In this document: piece by piece, positions 59,171 through 64,000 of the stretch
How positions within the stretch are numbered: position 1 is the first letter of the stretch
Layout: every line of letters starts with the position of its first letter
Assembly (NCBI RefSeq): GCF_001735805.1
Contig: NZ_CP017248.1
Span: 4,774,001 to 4,838,000, forward strand
Source of the DNA: Streptomyces fodineus
GTDB taxonomy: Bacteria > Actinomycetota > Actinomycetes > Streptomycetales > Streptomycetaceae
Direction: 5' to 3'
Length of the DNA: 64,000 nucleotides
The notes under the pieces: model-generated
What the model was told of the DNA's origin: nothing
Database searches by the model: none
The model's input: only the letters and a program-made list of their open reading frames with translations
Made by a program: the position numbers and the translations under genes

Positions 59171-60983
59171 CGGCCCACCCACGTCATCGGTGGCGTCCCG
59201 CGACGGCGGCCGCCGTGCCGACGGCGGCGCCCGCGGTGGTCGCCCGAAGCATCGTGGCCGTCGGTTGCTCGCGCGTCGGGGTTTCTGGGCGGGCCTCGTC
59301 ATGGTTGTCGCGGCCGGCTCGGCTGTCGTGGTCAGCCAGGCTTCGGCGCAGCAAACCCTGGATCTGAAGAAGTGGTACGTGCTGGTCAACCGCAACAGCG
59401 GCAAGGTGCTGGACGACCGCGCTTTCGCCACGAACGACGGCGCGGCGGTGGTGCAGTGGGCGCGCCACGGCGGGGCCAACCAGCAGTGGCGGTTCATCGA
59501 CGCGGGTGACGGGTACTACCGGCTGCAGAACCGGAACTCCGGCAAGGTGCTGGACGACCTCGGCTGGTCGAAGACCGCCGGCTCCGCCATCGTGCAGTGG
59601 AAAGACCTGAACGGCACCAACCAGCAGTTCAAACTGGCCAAGTCGCCGGACGGCTACGTGCGTTTGGTCAATCGCTTCAGCGGCATGGCTGTCGATGTCC
59701 GCAACGCCGCCAAGGCCGACGGGGGCGACGTCGTCCAGAACCGCGACCGGGGCGGCGCCGATCAGCAGTGGCAACTCGTCCCGGCCGGGAGTACGGGCAG
59801 CGCCAGTACGCCCACCGCGCCGGGCGGCAGCGTTCCCACCAGCCAGGCTCCGAGCGGCTCGCACCCGTCGCCGCCGTCGTCTCCCGAGGCTGGTGGCGGC
59901 AGCTCGACGACACGTTTCATGGGCAGTGGCACGGTGCTTATCGGCGGCTCGATGTCTGACGCCTCGGCGGCCGCCGCGCCGTTCGACGTGCGGTACGCCT
60001 ATGTGCACAGCCAGCCCGCGCCCTCGTCGGACTACTACTCGGCAGCACGCTGCCACGACGCGTGGTCGAGCTGGTGGGGCTGCTGGAACGGCAGCACCAC
60101 GGCGCCCGGAACTTACGTGACCTGGCGGGACACCGTGGCGGCCCACGCGACGTACAAGGGCAGCCCGCGTCCGCAGAAGATGCTCTGGACCTGGTACTCG
60201 TTGCGCGACCTCGGGGATGCGGCAGGGCAGGGCGACGGTCCGGGCGAGGTCGTGGCCATCAACCGGCTTGACCTGCTCACCCGGTACATGAACGACTACC
60301 GTTTCTTCCTCCAGAAGATCGGCACCTCGCACGACATGATCGACCTCGAACCCGACTTCTGGGGCTACGTCCGGTCGCTCGGCGATCCGCACAAGGTTGC
60401 CGCGCAGGTCTCGGCCGCGAATCCGACGGATTGCGGATCCCAGGAGAACAGCGCCGCCGGACTCTCCCGCTGCCTGATCTCGATGGCGCACAAGTACGCG
60501 CCGAACACCGCCGTGGGCCTCCACCTCACCTGCTGGGACTGGCAGAACAACACCCAGGGATGTGTCAAGGACTACGCGACCCTCGGGGCACAGAACGCCG
60601 ACTTCCTGGTCACCGACGTGTCGGACCGCGACGCAGGCTGGTACGCACAGCCGGCCCACGGCGGCCGTGACACCTTCTGGACCGACCAGAAGGCCGCTGA
60701 CTCGCTGAGGTTCTACAAGACGATGGCCGAGTCCGTGGGCAAGCCGGTGGTCCTGTGGCAGATCCCCGTGGGCAACATGGCGCAGAACAACACCCTCAAC
60801 CATTACAAGGACGACAAGGTGGACTGGTTCTTCGGACACATGGACCAGGTCGCGAACGCCCATGTCGCCGGGCTGCTGTTCGGTCCAGGGCAGCAGGAAC
60901 AGACAACGGCCGAAACCGACGGCGGAAACCTGATCAACAAGACCATCGCCTACCACAACTCAGGTGGCACAGCGCTCAAGTAG
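59139..60983 (+). CDS. Secreted protein: ricin-type lectin domain plus TIM-barrel-like domain
   Basis: About 614 residues from ATG 59139; upstream ATG 59112 lacks a ribosome-binding site. Long basic N-terminus then signal/anchor (RGFWAGLVMVVAAGSAVVVS), a ricin B-type lectin (about 75-205) with three repeats (NRNSGKVLDD, NRNSGKVLDD, NRFSGMAVDV; QQW/QQF ends), Ser/Pro linker, and a 360-residue C-terminal domain containing LWTWYSLRDLG, HDMIDLEPDFWGY, LHLTCWDWQ and VTDVSDRDAGWY, probably a glycosidase-like barrel with acidic catalytic residues. Family not recognised. Likely a carbohydrate-active or carbohydrate-binding extracellular protein. Confidence 0.75.
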   Translation: MSLEREHRHVPGPPTSSVASRDGGRRADGGARGGRPKHRGRRLLARRGFWAGLVMVVAAGSAVVVSQASAQQTLDLKKWYVLVNRNSGKVLDDRAFATNDGAAVVQWARHGGANQQWRFIDAGDGYYRLQNRNSGKVLDDLGWSKTAGSAIVQWKDLNGTNQQFKLAKSPDGYVRLVNRFSGMAVDVRNAAKADGGDVVQNRDRGGADQQWQLVPAGSTGSASTPTAPGGSVPTSQAPSGSHPSPPSSPEAGGGSSTTRFMGSGTVLIGGSMSDASAAAAPFDVRYAYVHSQPAPSSDYYSAARCHDAWSSWWGCWNGSTTAPGTYVTWRDTVAAHATYKGSPRPQKMLWTWYSLRDLGDAAGQGDGPGEVVAINRLDLLTRYMNDYRFFLQKIGTSHDMIDLEPDFWGYVRSLGDPHKVAAQVSAANPTDCGSQENSAAGLSRCLISMAHKYAPNTAVGLHLTCWDWQNNTQGCVKDYATLGAQNADFLVTDVSDRDAGWYAQPAHGGRDTFWTDQKAADSLRFYKTMAESVGKPVVLWQIPVGNMAQNNTLNHYKDDKVDWFFGHMDQVANAHVAGLLFGPGQQEQTTAETDGGNLINKTIAYHNSGGTALK

Positions 60984-60997
60984 GCGAAGGCACGAAT

Positions 60998-61024
60998 GCG
61001 CCCCCATCTCCCCGATGGGGGCGC
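60998..61024 (+). terminator. Terminator of the ricin-domain gene
   Basis: A perfect 11-bp stem with a short loop, followed by GTTTGTCATC, 15 bases past the stop. Confidence 0.85.
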
Positions 61025-61257
61025 GTTTGTCATCTTCGTCGGGCGGAGGACTTCTCGGTCGGCGCCGGCCATTGCCGCCGTCGGTGCGGGCGTCGATCGA
61101 GGCGGCCTTGGCGCAGGGGATGAACCCCAGCCGACGCACGGCTGGGGTTCCTCGAGGCGGTGAGTATCGGTCAGCGGGTGGAGGTGCACACGCCGTAGTC
61201 CGCTCGTCTACGCGCCGGTGCACCGCACCCGATCGCGATCACCGTGGATCAGGCGGG

Positions 61258-63696
61258 TCAGCGCTGCAGGGTGAGGACACCCGGTCGCCACGGCAGTCGG
61301 TCGTAGGGGCCGGTCGCGGTGGGGGACTTGCCCTGGTAGAGGAACTGCAGGTTGCAGGGGTCGATGGTCATGGTCTGGTCGGGGTTGGTGCGGACCAGGT
61401 CGCCGTGGCTGATGTCGTTGGTCCAGGTGGCACCGCTGTTGGCCTTGCCGGCGAAGGGGTTGCTCTCGCTGGCGGCCTGCGGGGTCCAGGAACCACTCAG
61501 GCTGGTGGCGGTGAACGAGCGGAAGTAGCGCTGCTCGTTCGCGCCCCGAGCCTCGACGATCATGAGGTACTGGTTCTGCCCCTGGACCTTGTAGACCTGC
61601 GGTGCCTCGAACAGGTTCTTCACCGTGTCGCTCATGACCGTCGTGTAGGACGAGCCGAAGTTGCCCGGGAAGTTCCCGATCGGCATGCTCGCCCGGTAGA
61701 TCTTGCCGTTGTCACCGGCGAAGAACAGGTAGATGTTCTGGTCGTCGGCGATCAGTGTCTGGTCGATCGGGCCGGTGGGGGATTCAGTCTTGGGGATGCT
61801 GCCGGTGAACAGCGGCTGCGGCGCGGACCAGCCGCCCGGGTTGGTGGGGTCGCTGGACGTGCGGTAGACGAAGGGCGACGCGCCCCACTGGGATGCCAGC
61901 ACCCAGATCTTCTTGGGTGCGAAGTAGAACAGCGTGGGCGCCACCGCGGACTGGCGCATCCCGGTCTGGCCGGCCGACGCCATGTCCGACCAGTTCGTGA
62001 AGGGCTTGAACATCATCGAGCCGTACGACGATCCCGACACGCTCGACGCGTAGACCAGGTGCTGGCCGTTGTACACCACGTCGGTGAAGTCCTTCATCGC
62101 GTCCCACCCGTTCGCCGGCTGCGCCAGCGCACCCGTCGACGACCACCGGTACGTCGACGGAAGAGCACACGTGCCGCCCGTCGGCGCGGGCGTCGAAGTT
62201 CTTAGGTTCCAGTGCTGGTGGGCGCCGCCGCCCGAGTCCCAGATCTGGACGGGAGTGCCGTTGGCGGTCCGACCGCCGGGGATCTCCAGCGCCCGGCCGC
62301 TGGCGACGTTGGTCAGCGTGTAGGAGCCGTCACTGTTGCGGCCGGCCCGCCAGTGCTGGTTGGCGCCGCCGCCCGAGTCCCAGACCTGCATCCTCGTCCC
62401 GTTGCCCGTCTGGTTGCCCGGCTCCTCCAGGACCCGGCCGCTGGCGACGTTGGTCAGCGTGTAGGAGCCGTCGCTGTTCCGGCCGGCCCGCCACTGCTGG
62501 TTGGAGGCACCACTGGCGTCCCACACCTGGAGCGGGGTGCCGTTGCCGTTGTATCCCGCGGGCTCGTCGAGCACGCGTCCGGCGGCCACGTCGGAGAGCG
62601 TGTAGACGGTGCCGGAGGTGATGCCCCCGCCCGGCGTGCCGCCGCCGCTGCCGCCGCCCAGGGCGGTGAGTACCGCGTTGTAGGCGGGCTTCTTGTTGCC
62701 GCCCGCGTCGAACAGCAGCGGGTTCTCACCGGTGCGCCAGGAGTCGCTGTCGCGGATGCCCCACACCGTGATGCCCGTGCAGTGGGCGACGTTCATGCAC
62801 GCCTGGACGGCGCCTGCGTACGCCGTCGGCGACGCCTGGGCGATGTCGAGTTCGGTGATCTGGACGTCCACGCCGAGCGCGGCGAACTTGGACAGAGTGG
62901 TCTGGTAGCTGGCCGGCGGGCCGCCTGCGCCGAAGTGGCTCTGGAAGCCGACGCAGTCGATCGGTACGCCGCGGGACTTGAAGTCCTTGACCATCGCGTA
63001 GACGCCCTGCGTCTTGGCGTCGGACCAGTTCTCGATGTTGTAGTCGTTGTAGCAGAGCTTGGCCGAGGGGTCGGCGGCCCGGGCCGTGCGGAACGCCTCC
63101 TCGATGAAGCCGTTGCCCAGCACGTCCTGGAAGACCGAGCCGCGGTGCTGACCACTGCCGCCGTCGGCGAACGCCTCGTTGACCACGTCCCAGGCGTAGA
63201 TCTTGCCCTTGTAGTGGGTCATCTCGGTGGTGATGTGGTTGTCCATCACGCTGCGCAGGGTGTTGGCGTCGGTGATGGACTTGACCCAGCCGGGCAGTTG
63301 GGAGTGCCAGACCAGGGTGTGGCCGCGCATCCGCTGGCCGTGCGCGGAGGCGTGGCCGACGATCGAGTCGGCCGGGCCGAAGTCGAAGGTGCCGCGGGAC
63401 GGTTCGGTGGTGTCCCACTTCATCTCGTTCTCCGGGGTGATCATGTTGAATTCCCGGTCGAGAATCGTGGAGTACGTCGAGTCGCCGAGCCTGCCCGAGG
63501 ACACCGCCGTACCGAAGTAGCGGCCGCTGCCGGCCGCCGTAGCGGCCAGGGTCGGCGTGCGGGCATTCGGCGTGTGAGCGGCCTGGGCGACCAGGGGTAC
63601 GGCAGCACCCGCGGCGGCGAGCACCACGGCGGCGGCGAGCACGCGGCGGGTAGCCGGACGGCGGCGATGAGAGCGGTTCTGATCTGACAACGGCAT
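61258..63696 (-). CDS. Secreted bifunctional GH10 xylanase - ricin lectin (CBM13) - GH62 arabinofuranosidase
   Basis: About 812 residues from ATG 63696, with agaagg just upstream. Signal peptide near 1-40. GH10 catalytic domain about 55-345 with acid/base Glu in WDVVNEA and nucleophile Glu in ITELDIA. A Gly linker leads to a ricin-type CBM13 (about 360-500) with three repeats (VAAGRVLDEP, VASGRVLEEP, VASGRALEIP). The C-terminal 300 residues match GH62 alpha-L-arabinofuranosidase (CALPSTYRWSSTGAL, LFEAPQVYKV, ARGANEQRYFRSFTA). Joining xylanase and arabinofuranosidase in one chain would strip and cut arabinoxylan together. Both active regions look complete. Confidence 0.9.
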   Translation of the reverse strand: MPLSDQNRSHRRRPATRRVLAAAVVLAAAGAAVPLVAQAAHTPNARTPTLAATAAGSGRYFGTAVSSGRLGDSTYSTILDREFNMITPENEMKWDTTEPSRGTFDFGPADSIVGHASAHGQRMRGHTLVWHSQLPGWVKSITDANTLRSVMDNHITTEMTHYKGKIYAWDVVNEAFADGGSGQHRGSVFQDVLGNGFIEEAFRTARAADPSAKLCYNDYNIENWSDAKTQGVYAMVKDFKSRGVPIDCVGFQSHFGAGGPPASYQTTLSKFAALGVDVQITELDIAQASPTAYAGAVQACMNVAHCTGITVWGIRDSDSWRTGENPLLFDAGGNKKPAYNAVLTALGGGSGGGTPGGGITSGTVYTLSDVAAGRVLDEPAGYNGNGTPLQVWDASGASNQQWRAGRNSDGSYTLTNVASGRVLEEPGNQTGNGTRMQVWDSGGGANQHWRAGRNSDGSYTLTNVASGRALEIPGGRTANGTPVQIWDSGGGAHQHWNLRTSTPAPTGGTCALPSTYRWSSTGALAQPANGWDAMKDFTDVVYNGQHLVYASSVSGSSYGSMMFKPFTNWSDMASAGQTGMRQSAVAPTLFYFAPKKIWVLASQWGASPFVYRTSSDPTNPGGWSAPQPLFTGSIPKTESPTGPIDQTLIADDQNIYLFFAGDNGKIYRASMPIGNFPGNFGSSYTTVMSDTVKNLFEAPQVYKVQGQNQYLMIVEARGANEQRYFRSFTATSLSGSWTPQAASESNPFAGKANSGATWTNDISHGDLVRTNPDQTMTIDPCNLQFLYQGKSPTATGPYDRLPWRPGVLTLQR

Positions 63697-63789
63697 GTCC
63701 TTCTGGCACAACGGGCCTTGATCCGGCCCTGGTTACCCGCCAGTTGCCGCCACGGCAGACAAAGGTTGCCGCGATCGAGGGAAGAATTT

Positions 63790-63929
63790 TCACGGCCGCC
63801 GTCACCGTCCCCACCCAGTTCCGCGGCGACCCGCCGGCCACCATGGAGGCCACCTACGCCGACGGGACCCACGCCGGCCCGGCCGACTGGACCCCGTACC
63901 AGCAGTTCGGGTGCGTGTTCTCCCATCGA
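63790..63929 (+). pseudogene. Fragment of a secreted carbohydrate-active protein
   Basis: One frame reads TAAVTVPTQFRGDPPATMEATYADGT and then DWTPYQQFGC before running into a hairpin. The VTVPTQ...TYADGT run is typical of Ig-like accessory modules in glycosidases. No start or catalytic part is present, so it looks like a leftover gene end. Read by eye; low certainty. Confidence 0.35.
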
Positions 63930-63967
63930 GCTGTGCGGCAAGGGGGTGAGTCCTCTTGCCGCACAGC
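63930..63967. terminator. Hairpin after the gene fragment
   Basis: A perfect 13-bp stem with a 12-base loop, in keeping with the terminator of the vanished gene. Confidence 0.7.
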
Positions 63968-64000
63968 GGCGTTCACCGGGTCGGGACGAACCCTCCCCGG

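Overview
This is a high-GC actinobacterial chromosome segment, almost certainly Streptomyces. The gene order aminotransferase, membrane mannosyltransferase, YbjN protein, clpB, then hspR, dnaJ, grpE and dnaK is typical of that genus. The sequence also holds a WhiB-type gene, several LuxR-type regulators, GTG and TTG starts, and two small integrated elements.

Layout. 1-6.4 kb: conserved housekeeping genes ending in clpB, with an HspR operator (HAIR) upstream. 6.4-11.2 kb: a regulatory island with a tiny exported protein whose mature part carries two copies of a DSAWS motif, a coupled gene for a degenerate Rieske-like protein, and four paralogous LuxR-type regulators. 11.6-12.7 kb: an orphan sugar-binding lipoprotein. 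13-33.9 kb: a type IV secretion-like locus with a VirD4/TraG ATPase, a VirB1-like triple-domain hydrolase, a TcpC-like protein, a small two-helix protein, TcpE, a VirB4 ATPase, a lipoprotein and a VirB6-like channel. It has no visible relaxase. On each side of its core lies a gene for a CD38/ADP-ribosyl-cyclase-like protein keeping all four CD38 active-site positions, overlapping a gene of a second paralogous family that may encode immunity proteins. A WhiB-winged-helix fusion closes the block. 34-38.3 kb: dnaK-grpE-dnaJ-hspR operon, with two HAIR operators. 38.3-42.7 kb: MraY/WecA-like transferase, FadF-like iron-sulfur reductase, YrdB protein and an ABM-domain monooxygenase.

Two integrated elements follow. 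Element 1 (about 42.74-49.21 kb) encodes a large serine integrase and has split the 5' end of the ABM gene; the original first codons (MSVVKI) and ribosome-binding site now sit 6.5 kb away at the right end. It carries a possible replication protein next to iteron-like repeats, a resolvase beside a res-like palindrome, an HNH nuclease, an XRE regulator and two small ORFs. Element 2 (about 52.40-55.60 kb) sits at the 3' end of tRNA-Gly(CCC), is bounded by a 38-bp direct repeat, and carries VapBC, a tyrosine integrase and an excisionase. Between them lie a Yip1-type membrane protein, a phosphoribosyltransferase and dCTP deaminase. The right end (55.6-64 kb) has a photolyase-like gene, an SDR-DUF2867 protein and two secreted carbohydrate-active proteins, including a GH10-CBM13-GH62 fusion.

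The best candidate for an undescribed system is the type IV secretion-like locus with CD38-like putative NAD-consuming effectors and candidate immunity genes. Second is the DSAWS peptide with its LuxR paralogs.
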